This document shows, in pieces, positions 43,016 to 55,700 of a stretch of DNA of 64,000 bases (position 1 is the stretch's first letter; every line of letters starts with the position of its first letter). A program made the translations under genes and the position numbers. A model generated the notes under the pieces. The model did no database searches and was not told the DNA's origin. It saw only the letters and a list, made by a program, of their open reading frames with translations. Source of the DNA: Cymbomonas tetramitiformis (taxonomy: Eukaryota > Chlorophyta > Pyramimonadophyceae > Pyramimonadales > Pyramimonadaceae); NCBI GenBank assembly GCA_001247695.2, contig LGRX02029058.1, forward strand, positions 1-64,000, in the 5' to 3' direction.

Positions 43016-43439
43016 TTAGTTAGTGGTTGGTGTAGTTGGTGAACGGGCGGCCAACTACAAGCAGTGTGTGAAGTGGTTTGATCCTGCGAGTTTCGCGAGT
43101 GCGGATTCCTCTTTATATGGTGCGAGATCCGTCACTAGAGAAAGTTGAAACCCACTATGATACATACCATCATAGGTGGGCGGCGGAACGGGGATGAGGG
43201 GGCAGGCCACGATTGAAGGGAGCCCACGGGTGACCTTCGAGGGGCTTTGGGAGTACCTCATCTGAGGGGATCTCGGCGGATGAGGGTACGACCAGCTATT
43301 ACTCGGCATCTACTCAGAGCCCGAGCGTTGAGGACTGCTGGATTACCACAGATCAATTCCTGACACCGAGCTCAGAGCGGAAGGTTGCGCAGACCTGATC
43401 AGGACGGGATTGCGCAGGCATCGGAGGGGTTCACAAAGG

Positions 43440-43730
43440 AGTCTCGGGTGGCCGGGGCACGGGGCTTCGATGGGGTGGCCGCACGGGGCTTCGATGGGGT
43501 GGCACGGGGCACGGGGCTTCGATGGGGTGGCAGCACGGGGCTTCGATGGGGTGGCCGCGGGGCTTCGATGGGGTGGCGCACGGGGCTTCGATGGGATGGC
43601 CGCACGGGGCTTCGATGGGGTGGCCGCACGGGGCTTCGATGGGGTGGCCGCACGGGGCTTCGATGGGGTGGCAGCACGGGGCTTCGATGGGGTGGCCGCA
43701 CGGGGCTTCGATGGGGTGGCCGCCTGTGCG
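43440..43730 (+). repeat. 24-bp minisatellite, about 11 copies
   Basis: The unit GCACGGGGCTTCGATGGGGT plus GGCC has a length divisible by three and lacks stop codons in every frame of both strands. The array and its surroundings therefore give long spurious frames (115-200 codons) in several frames at once. Confidence 0.92.
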
Positions 43731-43929
43731 CATGGCGGAGTAGACGAGGGGAATGAGGGTAGTACGGCTTCGAGGCACATGCAGGGTGTGCGGGGGCGTT
43801 GGGCGCCATACGGTGGACCTCGCAAAGTCCTAACGGGGTGTCGGGGGCGTGGCAAACTTGACGGGATTGGGGGTGCCCTTTCCGCAGGCGTCTCCCGCAG
43901 GCCTGTCAGTCTCTCAGATGCATAAGTGA

Positions 43930-46440
43930 GTGGGGTTAGCAGCAACCTCTATGGGCGAATTAGGGTGACGGTGGCTCGTCTTATCACCTGAGTGTCCAGG
44001 ATATCTGGGCAGAGGGAAATTACCTCGTATCGCCGGGCCCAGAGCACGGTGTCTGGACACAGGAGCAGAGTGAGACCTCACCAGAGCAGGCAATGTCTTT
44101 GGCTGAGGAAGGGGTGACCATTTTGATGGCAGCAGGCGAGCGGATGGCTCAGCTTCTTAAAGGGGCTGTTGGCACGCTATTGAGCGAGGTTCTGGTAGAG
44201 GGCATGGGGACCCAACCTGCAAGGCCCAGGGGCCCAACCTGCAATGATGACCACTTACACCAGCTTGCACGGCAACATATCAACTTCCTTGCCCACGATG
44301 CCCGTGCCGGAACTAACAATGACGAGCAATTTTCGGATAGGTGATGACCGGCTGGTGAACTATCGGCCACAGGGAGAGCTCGGGGCGGCATATGCACAGT
44401 GGCATATGCGGGGATGAGACGCCAAATAGGATCAGTGTAGAACAACAGTTGCAGTGCAATGGTGGAGCACATTACTCAAGACTGCAGCGTGCCCAGCGGT
44501 TGGGTGTCCAACGCCAAGGCTTCAGCCCCATAGAGTTGGTGTTGGGGGTAGGGGGATAGCAGCTGCCCGGTGGCGGGGGTGCAAGATCAGAAGGAAGCAA
44601 TTTGCTCTATCATTCCCAGGGCCTTGGGACGACCCTTTGGGACAATGGACAGCGGTGGGTGGACAAGCTCTCTTGAGACCAGGCGTTTGGGCACGCAGAG
44701 AGCAGGGTGGTGGTTCTGAGCGCAGGCTTGGTGGTGGGGAGATGGCTTGGGCAGCTCAGGGGGTAGAGGTGAACCGGCTTTAGTGTGCAGAGTGCAGCCG
44801 TAGAGGCACTCAGGCGGCCCAGTGAGGCTTAGGGGATTTCTATCTCCAATAATAAGCTCTGCATATCCGGAAAAGTATCCCGAAATGTGTGCTGCATCCT
44901 TCGATCCCCGGCATGCATGCGCACATTGTGCAGCCGACCTTCTGTGGCAATATAGTGACAACCACCAGAAGTCTGGGGAATGTGACGGGGGCTGGCTGGC
45001 TAGCACCATGACTTCTGGGCACATGTAGGAGATGGCAGTGGCGGTGGACGCGGACATGGCGAGGCCACATCCTGCGGAGGGCACGGGGAGACTCGGCGGC
45101 TGTGGGGACGGCCTTCCCTCACACGACCCTTGTCCGCATGGCAAGGGCGCCACCTAGACTCTCACATGCAGTAGGGAGACCGGGCGAGCTGGAACCCTAC
45201 GCGGCTCAGATTCCACATGCCAAGTAAGCTCGGCAACAGTGGTTCATGCATGCCAACTACTAGTTAGGAAGCTGTGATAGTAAGGTGGAGTGATTGGTCC
45301 ATCGACCAGGGTACGGCGGCAAGCTTCCTTGGATGGATATCACCGTGCCTGTTCTACTTCAATCGCAATGTTCCCGTAATGTTACCAAGGAAGTCGAATT
45401 TCGGTCTAGCACACACACGAACATGATGCTGGGCAGGAGCAAGTGCGCATCATCTCACCCGTGCCTGCAGGCAAGGCCACATCCAGGTCGCTCTTCTGCA
45501 AGACCAGCAGATCCCAATCCATTGCCCTCACAATTCGGAGCCACGTGAACGATGGATCCTTACACCATCAGTGGCGACTTATCTGCGCACATCATCACCA
45601 ATGCAAAAATGCAACTATCAAGGAATTTCCCCGCACTTGCTTTCTGTGCGGGAAGTTGTCTTGGCAGTGCACGCTGACAGTGAACACTCGCGGTTCACTT
45701 GAAAATAGTGCAGCGGTCCCATCGCCCTGCGATACAAACGACACATGCTCCCTCCTCGCCTTCGATTGGTACACTTTGCAATCCCATACAGCCCGTGTCA
45801 GCAAAAGATGCTCTTGGAGCTGGGTGTCAGTTGTTGGTGATGCTTCGAAGATGCACATACATGTCATGGATTGTGGGCTTGTCATCATATGTCTTCCCTC
45901 GACCGTATGCGCCAAATTCAAGCCACTTCGTTCATTCCGTAATTGAGATCATCGCCGTTGAATGATTAGAAATCCTTTCCTCTCGTCCGGAGACGCCGCG
46001 GTCCTAAATGATTGCAAAGTGCAAAGGTGTTCAAATGCTTTATACAAACCCTAAACCCCTAAAAATATGGTGTGCCAAAGGAGTCGGTCCAAGGATAAGC
46101 ACACATACGCAAATGGGATCGAACCTGGTGGACATCGAGGTCGAGTATTAGAATTCTGTCGAGGGCACCTCGCTCGAGCAGAGCAGCTGCGGTAACCTGC
46201 CGGCCCCGTCCACTTTAAATCCTCAAGCCATCTCTAGTCGGGCCTCGACATCATGATCACAAGCCGCAGATGCTAGTGGTGATACAACGTATGCGCAACC
46301 TATCATCAACAAGCAACACATGCACCGGGTAAAAAATAACTATGTGAGGTCGATACCGCCAAATCATTGAGAATGCAAAAGCCCGAGCCAAAGTCGTAGA
46401 AAGCATGATGGGTGCCTGTAGCATAGACACGCGTGTGCCG
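43930..46440. other. no supportable gene
   Basis: Frames of 100-190 codons lie on both strands around 44090-45150 and 45440-45950, without domain, splice pattern or conservation that would favour one strand. Apart from the weak duplicate at 45050-45175, nothing structured is seen. Confidence 0.4.
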
Positions 46441-46544
46441 CACACTTCCCCATTATCCCACCACCCTTGTGCGGAATTGAACCCACCCTTACAGCCTCTC
46501 ATCCATCCGCCCTATCGCACGAGCTGCTGCACGCTTTCATCACG

Positions 46545-46915
46545 CTAGTTGCCCCACTATGTCGTATGCCTCTTTCCACCGCAAATGGCATACCCCCACT
46601 ATGTAAATTCCCCCCTACTCCCTTTGCATCATATGGCTCCTTCCACGTATCTACGACAAGCAAACCCCTCCTTCTGCCCCAACGACATATTCCACCTGCC
46701 TTTGCAAACACCATAACTCTCCTACTGCCCCAACGCCACGTTCTTCCAACTGCCCCAGTATCGTATGCCTCCTTCCACCACGGTTGACGCATCCTGTCTA
46801 GTGTCCCACCGACATATTCCTCTTTCCACCACAAATGCCATACCCCTCCTATTGCCCCAAGACCATATTGCTGCTTCCACCGCAAACGCCACATCCATCC
46901 TGCCACCTCAATATC
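46545..46915 (+). repeat. degenerate pyrimidine-rich tandem repeat, about 55-60 bp unit
   Basis: About six imperfect units contain ACTGCCCCAACGNCATAT, CCTCCTTCCACCGCAAA and GCCATACCCC. Divergence is higher than in the other arrays, so this one is older. Confidence 0.65.
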
Positions 46916-47233
46916 GTTTAATTCACATGATATCGTAAATGGCATAGCCATACTACAACCACGAGACAAAAAAGATCCTACTGCCGTGGCGTTGCAACTA
47001 TCTTGCGGAAAAGCCTCACGTGCACCCTTCCGCTGCAACCATCACCTTCGCGAGCTTCTTTCATCCTACGCACACGGTTCAACCTTTCGCCTCAAAGCTC
47101 CTTATACTGGCCGTGAACGCCATCAACTAATTATTACAACAAGTGCGTTCAGCACAGAAAAGTTCAGTGCCTATGTTCGCTACTTTTGTGAGGCAGCAAA
47201 AGAATGGGAAACTCGTATTGGTCGGGTGTGCAC

Positions 47234-48215
47234 CTCCTGCAGTGTTGCAGGCAAGGCCGTGCTGCAGTGCTAGCTCGGCCGTGAGCAACGTCCCAGCCAC
47301 CTCAGCAAGGGTGCGTCTTACCAGCGCCTTCCTTCCGTCATATGTCACCCGTCGCCCAAGCAAGTGAGCGGATGCGCTGCATTGCAGCGACGAACTACGA
47401 GCTAGGAACAAAGGAAAGTCGCCACGAGGGCGTCAACACAAACGCTTAGCGACTCTGACAGCCATCCGGCAACCATGACAACCGCCTGTACCCGATATCA
47501 GCTCGCACCAAACGCTTGCAAGCAAGTAAAGCCAGCCAACAGAGCGATCCTCGCCCGCATTGGTCAAAATGGATGCAGCTTTTGCTCGCAGCATGTGCAC
47601 CAAGGTACGAACCCAAGCTCCAGAGGGTCGGCAAGCGCGAGTAGCATTCGGCTCACCTCACTCCATGGAAGGCCTATACGTCGCTGCACAGAAGCATCTA
47701 GCGTACCCTGCAGGACCAGTCAGCAACCTTTTATAGGTTACGAGTTTCCACATGTACCAATGTGAACAGCGTCACACATGGCGGCACATAGCTGTACGCG
47801 GGGAAAATCCCGTGTCCCACACATCTAGTTGCCAAACGCTTCGGAGACCATGGCATGTCTACCCGATCTGGGCGTAGTACCTTCAAAGGAGGCGTAGAGT
47901 TTATGCAAAGGTGAAGGTATTGCTCCAAGGCCTTGCAATGCCCCGTGCCTACCTGGCGGAAAGCCTCGACGTAGTCCGGGCAGTGTACGAGCTCGAGCAG
48001 CCGCTTGTCGGGGAACGCGGCGGGAGTGTGCACCTGCTCGACACGAGAGCCTGTGACACGAGCGCAGGGACAAGAAGCACGCGAATGGGGCAACGCGTTG
48101 TCACGGTGCAGGGCGTTGAAGCGTGGAGAATGATTTCACCTGCATCGGATGGACCACTTCTGTCCGCAGCAGTTCGTTGTGGATTTGTTGAAACACGGAC
48201 ATCGGAAACCGGTGT
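47234..48215 (-). CDS. histone-deacetylase-like gene, partial
   Basis: Exons recognised: 48140-48215 (HRFPMSVFQQIHNELL, acceptor TTTCAG, donor GTGAAATC), 47953-48033 (VHTPAAFPDKRLLELVHCPD and YVEAF, donor GTAGGC), a short piece near 47830-47880 (DMPWS) and about 47234-47333 (LVRRTLAEVAGTLL...ACNTAGG). In order these match the N-terminal third of the class IV-like histone deacetylase/acetoin-utilisation fold: HRFPM, VHxPxYVxxF, RxGxPWS, GGT. The first two exons join in phase 0. The catalytic GG-x-HHA would be expected right after the last exon. Read through, the sequence gives GGAHP, and no exon with the later Asp/His metal ligands was found before 46900. The gene may be truncated, or its 3' exons may be too diverged to see. 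It would act on acetyl-lysine or similar amides. Confidence 0.65.
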
Positions 48216-48299
48216 CTGAAAGCACACTCAACGGTGGTCAGGGCAATCGATCTAGTTCACCCTTGTTATGCCTTGAAATCTGTGACCACCGGTGCACGC

Positions 48300-49780
48300 A
48301 CGCATATGATACCATATACAGACACTCTTTATGTATAATAGGAAATTAATATTCGGCTATTTCTTGAATTACATTCTTCATTGCCATCCAGACAGCGAAC
48401 TGTTACAACCAAGCTTGTGTCGAGCAGCATAACTTGCAAACGCGTTTGCAAGCATACGCTCAGAAGCCCCGGCGCAAAGAAAAATTGCGATTAATTGAAT
48501 CAAGAGCTACTCGAGTGGAGGAGTACAAGCGAGATGGGCTCAGCGCGTTGTGGGGACTTGCCCTTCCGGAAGGCAAGGCGCGCTGTAGTCCTGAAGGGAA
48601 GCGTGCGTTGTCAGTACATATAAGAAGCACCGACAGGCAAATTCGAAGCGATGCAAGAAAATCATACCGGATGGTGAACTATGGGTAAGCGATGAGCACG
48701 CCCGGCCTTGTTAGTTTCTTCAAACTTGGAGCTAGTTCTCGGCTGGGTTGATGTATGGGCGCAGCTTGTCAAGAAGTGTCTTCCGGGAACGGGGGATAAA
48801 CTTGGGGCAACGTGGACATTCCACCGTGGCAAGCGCGAGCAGCTGGGAAAGAAAGCTGGGACTCGCAATGGGTTACATAAAGCTCCGCCTGAGAACGCAC
48901 TTAGCATTATGGGATCGTCTGTTCTTACAGGATACAAACGCCTTCAGTACCCTGCTGCTATTACAGGGGGTTTCTATTATTTGATGGCAAATAGGTTGGC
49001 TATCAGCTTCCAACTCGCTCAGAAATGTTGTGTTGTCCGATGCAATGCCTATCGTATGGCAATATTTCGTAGGAATTCCTAACAAATTTATAGTCGAGTG
49101 ACACAATTCAGGACCAGAAACTATAATGTGCACCAGTCTCAGACGAGAGCTCGAGAAGTTTTTTTGGCGTGAATTCCGAAACTTGCTGTTCAGCTGTTTG
49201 AGCTGTATTTTTTCGCATCTTTTTCCGACATCCGACATCCCGACATGCGACATCGCATCCGATCGTCATCAGTCTCGAGTCTGCACGACAGCGACATCGA
49301 CAGTTCGACACGCAACGGAAGAAGGATAACCACGAATAACGGCAAATATCGACGTCATAGCGGATGTGAAACGCTCGATGGCATCTCAAGTTGAAACACG
49401 TGTGACGTGGGTGTGACGTGTGACCGAGTACAGTTGGTGGCATCAGATTGTACAGAGATGAGTTCATGCCGCCGCGTCAGCTTAGTGCAGTAGGCGATGC
49501 CCAGACCGCAAGCCTGAGACCAGTAAGGAGGCCCAGCGAAGGCAAACGCGAGGGCAATATCATAAAAAGACTTCAAACCATATATCATATGAAGTAGACG
49601 ATTTCTTGAAAATTGTGTTCGTCCCTCAATTGCATACCCACAAGCAGTTAGAGTCGTCTAGAAAACCAAAGCGCGATTAATAGATTCTGCTAGGTCCAGG
49701 TCCACGCACATGCGCCTGCGATTCTCTATTCGTTTGCTACACGGGTGAGCTTACACTTAAGTGACATCTCGCCGCGACCA
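48300..49780. other. no gene with certainty
   Basis: A minus-strand frame at 49355-49588 encodes a hydrophobic YDIALAFAFAGPPYWSQ segment and could be an exon, but no splice partner was found. Frames at 48434-49082 lack motifs. The sequence near 49215-49255 carries several CGACAT words in close succession. Confidence 0.3.
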
Positions 49781-49785
49781 TATAA

Positions 49786-52700
49786 ATGTGGCTGCACCAG
49801 AACGCCTACGCGTCTCGCAATATGACTCGGCCGTTGAATCATGACGCGAACCTTTCGCCCAGAATCTTCCGCGCAAGCAAGTTACTCGACATGCCGCTAA
49901 AACGAGTCCCGATCGGCGCGCCAACCAAAGTGAGCCATCCTTTATCAAGACCCTGTAACTCTATTGAGCAGAAAAGGCGTTCTGATTTTCGGCTCGTGGC
50001 TGGAGCTTCTCTGCCTGACTCCTGTGTCGGCTGCCTCGCAGAAGAACTGCTACGCATCGTTCCACAAGATCGCCTTTCACGGCGAGTTCGTTACTAGTGC
50101 AGCTTTTAGGGACGACTTGCACAAGCAAGGGGGGCGTATTCGAAATGAAAAGGCTAGCAACAAGAGATCATTCGCGGCTTCACTTACGGCTTCGATCGAG
50201 CCTCATAACTCGCAATCCTACACTTTAGTGTCGATGCTTCGGTTCGCGCTCCCGGTACTCGGCATCTACATATGCTCACCGCTGATGTCGCTTGTAGACA
50301 CTGCCTTCGTGGGGGCTACTTCCTCTAGTGAACTCGCCGCGCTGAGCCCGGCCACTACAATGGTAATGCTTCCCCTTATGACCGGTCACCTAGAATTTTA
50401 CATCATAGAAAAATACACCTGTTTTGGAGATGCCGTTTGCAAGGCCCTCGAGCAGTTCAATTTTCAATCTTGGATTCTTCGAATTTGACGCATGAATGAG
50501 CTGTTGAGGTATACCATGCGATGATAGCATCTGCGGTCAGTTTCACGGGCTGACTTTAGATTTGTCCTCGGAGCTCGCGCCCGCCCTCGCTCTTGCTCCT
50601 GCCGACAGATGTAGTACGCGCAAACAGGTGAAAGCACTGTTTGGGAAGGGAAATGATTGCAAACGCGTTTCGAAGTTCAACAGTGATAAGCTTGTGGTGG
50701 AGCACGTGCACGTCACCAGATGATCGTGCCAAACCTCTTGCGGTCTCTTGCAAACGAGGTCACTGATCGAATTCGCGGGTTCTGTGCGTGCGGGAAATGC
50801 AGTGCGATTTGACGCTGTTCTTATTTACGTTCCTAGGGACGGCCACCACCGGCTTGGTTGCCACCGCTATTTCCAGAGACAGTCAAAAGGACGTGGTAGA
50901 GGTGACCCCTCACTGCCGACCTTACGTTCTCTTCTGTGACGAATCATTTGCGCATATTGTCTCGAGATCATTGACAACGCTCACCTGGAATATCCTCGGA
51001 CTTGCCAGAGATGCACAAAGTTTTGCGCGCCTGGGATTTGTTGCTAGGTTCATCAGGCGGACCTGATAGATTTATGAAGAGAGAGTATGAGTATGAGAGG
51101 CATGATTATAGACGTGCTAGTATCATACAGGTATTTACGCCGATCTGCGTAATAGTGGCAGCTGACAAGGAGGGGATCGATGGTTCGTGGGCAGGGAGTG
51201 CGTGTGTGTCTCTTCGTTGCGGCGGTTTTTGGGGTTTTATTAACCGGTTTGCTGACGGTAGGTTCAAGTCCTCCTCAAAGCGCAGCCCTAGTGTCCTTTC
51301 CCTGGCGGCTCGGCTCGAGCCGCAGTGTGAGCTCCTGATATGCATATCTAGGTCGCAGGGATGAGTCATATCTAGTCAAATGCAGTGTGAACGGTTGATC
51401 TAGAACCCGCGACGTTCCCTGTCGATGAGCTGAATACTTGAGATATCTGTTGAAGGTGGATGACGTGATGACCTGGTGCACAGCGTTCTGAAGCTGTAGT
51501 CCCAAGTCAGACGTGGAAAGCATCGCGGCCTTACAATATCTAGCCACACCGCGGGCTTTCAAAACGTTGCGACTTTAAAGGCCCAAAATGATACAGTGAA
51601 GAAAGTTTTAGCCGAGGAAAATGCCATGCTGGTCAGACGCGATGTTCTGAAAGAGAATATGAATGCCAGATACCACAGCGTGCAAGCGATGATGCACTGC
51701 CTCCAATACGTGGCGGCCTGAGGGATCATGCGATTTCACATGCTATTGCGACTGAGGCAAACACGAGGCTGTGCGCCTGATTGTTGAGAAGAGTGTGCCG
51801 CACAAGGACAAGCCGCAGAGCGACGATGCAGAGCGACGATGCAGAGCGGGTCATATAAAAATGGTTTCCAATTGTAGTATCTATCATTTGGTCTGCACTG
51901 GAGTTGAATCACTTGCTATGAAATGCCTAACACTTCTTGCCGAACTTGAGGCAGGGCTTCACTCTTCCGATCCTCTCAGCTTTCGGGGTCACTGGCGCAG
52001 TGGCGGATGCGGCGGCTACATACGTCAGGTAAAGGGGGCCTACACATGCCATGTGGGGTTACATGTACTAGGGCTGCAAGTTGGGGTCTGCATATCCTGG
52101 GTGAGGTTCTATATACGCCAGTAGAGGAGGGCCTGTGCCAAGTAGGGGGGCTAAATGTGAAAGGTAGGGTCGATATGTACTTGGCGCAAAGATCCCCATG
52201 TTGCAGTCTTGGGGCTGCATGTGGGCAGTGGGCGGCTACATTCTGCCAGTGGCACGGCTAGCAGTGCTACAGGGGGGGACTATATGTGCCAGGTTGGAGG
52301 CTATATAGAGGGTTTTATATGTCCCAGGCTGGGGGGGAGGTTCATATGTGAAGGTTGGGGCTACATGAACCAGAAGGAAGGCTACATGTGCGATGTGTGG
52401 GGCTGTATGTGCAAAAGGGGGGGAGGGGCACTATGGTTCAGGCTACATGTGCGAAGTCGGGGGCTGTATGTGCAAAAGGGAGGGGCACTATGGGTCAGGC
52501 TACATGTGCGACGTCGGGGCTGTATGATTGAGCAAAAGGGGAGGAATCTGGGTCAGGCTACATGTGCGAAGTCGGGGCTGTATGTGCAAAAGGGGAGGGG
52601 CACTATGGGTCAGGCTGCATGTTTGAAGTCGGGGCTGTATGTGCAAAGAACGGGGGGAGGGGCACTATGGGTCAGGCTGCATGTGCGAAGTCGGGGGCTG

Positions 52701-55700
52701 TTTGTGCAAAAAAGGGGGAGGGGGCAATATGGGTCAGGCTGCATGTGCGAAGTCGGGGGCTGTATGTGCAAAAGGGGGAGGGGCACTATGGGTCAGGCTG
52801 CATGCGAAGTCGGGGGCTGTATGTGCAAAAGGGAGGGGGCACTATGGGTCAGGCTGCATGTGCGAAGTCGGGGGCTGTATGTGCAAAAGGGTAAACCAAA
52901 TGGATTAGGGATTTCCGTTTGCCTCCCGGGCATCGGGCAGGCGCCTGCCGGAGGATCTTCAGGAGCCTCAGCTCCAAGGCTTTAGGAGGGGGCGAGGGTG
53001 CATGGAGCGCAGGGTGCGGTGCCTCGCCCTCCCCCTGCAGCTGGTAGCCATGGTGTGCAATGCCGCAGCAATCGGCGTGAAAGATGCGATCAGTCCGCTG
53101 CGCATCACCGTCTTCAGGCACCTCGCTCCCCCCTCCATCCCCCCATCCCACCCTCCCCCTACCCTCCACAGTGCTTAGCCTTCACTTCTAAGAAGAAGAA
53201 GAAGAAGAAAAGGAGGCACCTTGATGCGGGGCGTGGGGTTTATAGTCCCCATGACTCCCTTTCCTTCACTTCTTTTTAGTCTGGTCTTATGTTTTGCCTT
53301 GCTGCTAGTCTTCATTTCTGTCGTGCGATTCGATTGCCGCATGGCGCATTGAAGTCCGTAGGAACCTTGCTCCGGGGGGGGGGGCTTGGGCGTGAGCAGC
53401 GCGCTCCTGAATCTCGCAGGCGACTTCGCGCTCTGCCATTGCCTGGGGCTCGGCATCGCGGGCGCGGCGTGGGCCACCACCTTCTCGCTGTGGGCCTTCC
53501 AGGTGCCGCGCGGCCTCAACCTCGGGCGCACTGCAGCTTGGCGGGCGCGTGACTCCAGCTCGACTGTTGCTGCAGATGTTGCATGCCCGCGCCTGTATTG
53601 CGCTTGTATGCCAATTTCCAGAACGCCGTGTGCGGTGCCGTCCCGCATGGCCACACTGCGCTAGGAGATCTGCGTTGCGTGTATCTGCGGATTCGTGTAT
53701 CATGCACGTCAGGTAGTAGGAGGCAGCCTTCTTTCTTTTTCTATGGGATTCTTCCGGAAGGGGGGGCGGGTAGGCAGCATGTGGTGCTAAGCCCGAGGCA
53801 CCCGAGGGCCGCCTGCAGGTCCTGCAGATCTGGATGCTTCGGTGGAAGGGCCTGCTGCCGCCCCTGCGGAAGCTTGTGCGGCCCCCCTCAATGGCTGAGC
53901 TGGGGCCCATGGGAGCATACGTCGGGCCGCTATCGTTCGTGGTGTTGACGCGTGTGGTGGGCTTCGCATCCATGAGCGCGTTCTCAGTCAGCCTAGGTCA
54001 GCCCCCCTCCTCCATCCTGTGATATATTGTTCTCAGCGTGCGGGGCCTTAAGCCGGCGTTTCGGCTTCCACTCGCGGGCGATGAAGCGCCCCCTGCCTGT
54101 GGCGTTGCACCGCTGGTGCCCATGGCGCTCTCCAAGATGCACGCCTTGCCGGCCCGAGGGAGTCGACATCCAGCCTCCCAGCTTTGCAACACTCGATCCA
54201 GTGAACACGCCCTTGAGCGAAGCGCACTCCGCGTTCCTCAGACCTCAATCTGCAAAGGTTGCCCCCGTGCATAAGCCCCTGAATTCGGAGGCCCGCCCCT
54301 GGCGGTTGGGAGGAGCAGGCACTGCAGCGCTGGGGGCTCACCAAATCGCATTCTCGCTCTTCAGCTTCTTCGCAGTGTTTGGCGAATGCCTGTCGCAGAC
54401 TGCCCAGACCATGCTGCCGGGTCTGATGCACGGCCCGATGCGCAGCGTCCCCAAGGTCCGTGCTCACCCAGTCCTCACCTGCTTGGCTGCCTCTTGGGTC
54501 TCTCCACCACTGAGATCTAATGCTGCGTAAGCTACCCTGCACCCTACCTGACACAGTGTAATCCGCATTGCGCCAGATCCGACGCTGCGTGAGCTGCATC
54601 GCGCCAGATCCGACGCTGCGTGAGCTGCATTGCGCCAGATCCGACGCTGCGTGAGCTGCATTGCGCCAGATCCGACGCTGCGTCAGCTGCGTCGCGCCAG
54701 ATTTGACGCTGCGTCAGCTGCACCGTGCCGTATCTAACGCTGCGTACCCTGCACCGCGCCATATCCGACGCTGTGTAAGGTGCACCGCGCCATCCTTCAG
54801 GCTCGCCCAAGCTTTCACGTCGAAGTGTGTCTGCCGATATTTCTTTGCGCATGCCCGCCTTCCACGATGCAGCATGGTGGAGGGACTGCCCGCGAAATGC
54901 CCCTGTGGTGGCAGCTCGTGTTGACCGTGCTGAACGGAGGCGGTGCCAGGCCCGCAAGGCCGTCAATTCTCTGTTTGGAGTAGCATGCACCCTCGGGGGT
55001 GCCACAGGTGATCTCGATTTGGAACCCTCTTCTTAATCCCTCTTGACTCCCTGCCCTCGGGTTTCCTCCGGATAGCGAACTTCGGCCGGCTTTAAGCCAT
55101 CTCTGTCCGAAGCGCGCGCCCTGGATGCCGGCTGCCGGTGTCCGAAGCGCGTGCCCTGGATGCCGGATGCCGGCTGCCGGCGTCCAAAGCGCGCGCCCTG
55201 GATGCCGGATGCCGGCGTCCGAAGCGCGCGCCCTGGATGCCATCGTCCGAAGCGCGCGCCCTGGATGCCGGTGTCCGAAGCACCCTTATTTCAAAAACTC
55301 CGACAGTCCTTTCACATTCAGGGGCCATGCCAAGCGACACGGCTGTTTAAGAGCACCCGTCTCACCTTGCTCAACTCCGAGCATCTGTGTCCTAGCTCCG
55401 CTATGACGCAGTGACCAATGAAAAGACAGACAAGTGTCTCCGACTGTAACTTGTCTACTGTCACGGTCTCACTGTGGCACTGCAACCAATCAGAAAACAG
55501 GAAAGTCGAACTGGCGGATTCCTCTATGCGGAAACCCCACACAAAATTCACAGACCCTCGTGCTCATTTTTTGTGAGCCAGAAATTCCTCCCCTGTACTT
55601 CCCAAAAAATTTAGAAATAAATTTCTCAATTATTTACACGAACCACCTGCGGTTCAAGCGCCAGTTGTCCAATCCCTTGTCCCAGGAAATTTGACCAGCC

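Noticed and set aside
43343..43945. 200-codon minus-strand frame and its plus-strand counterparts
   Set aside because: Produced by a 24-bp stop-free tandem unit; frames on both strands overlap completely.
52209..52985. 258-codon plus-strand open frame
   Set aside because: It is translation of a minisatellite of about 60 bp units inside a MATE intron; several other frames of the array are open too.
53305..53973. 222-codon minus-strand frame
   Set aside because: Antisense of MATE exons with recognisable transporter motifs on the plus strand.
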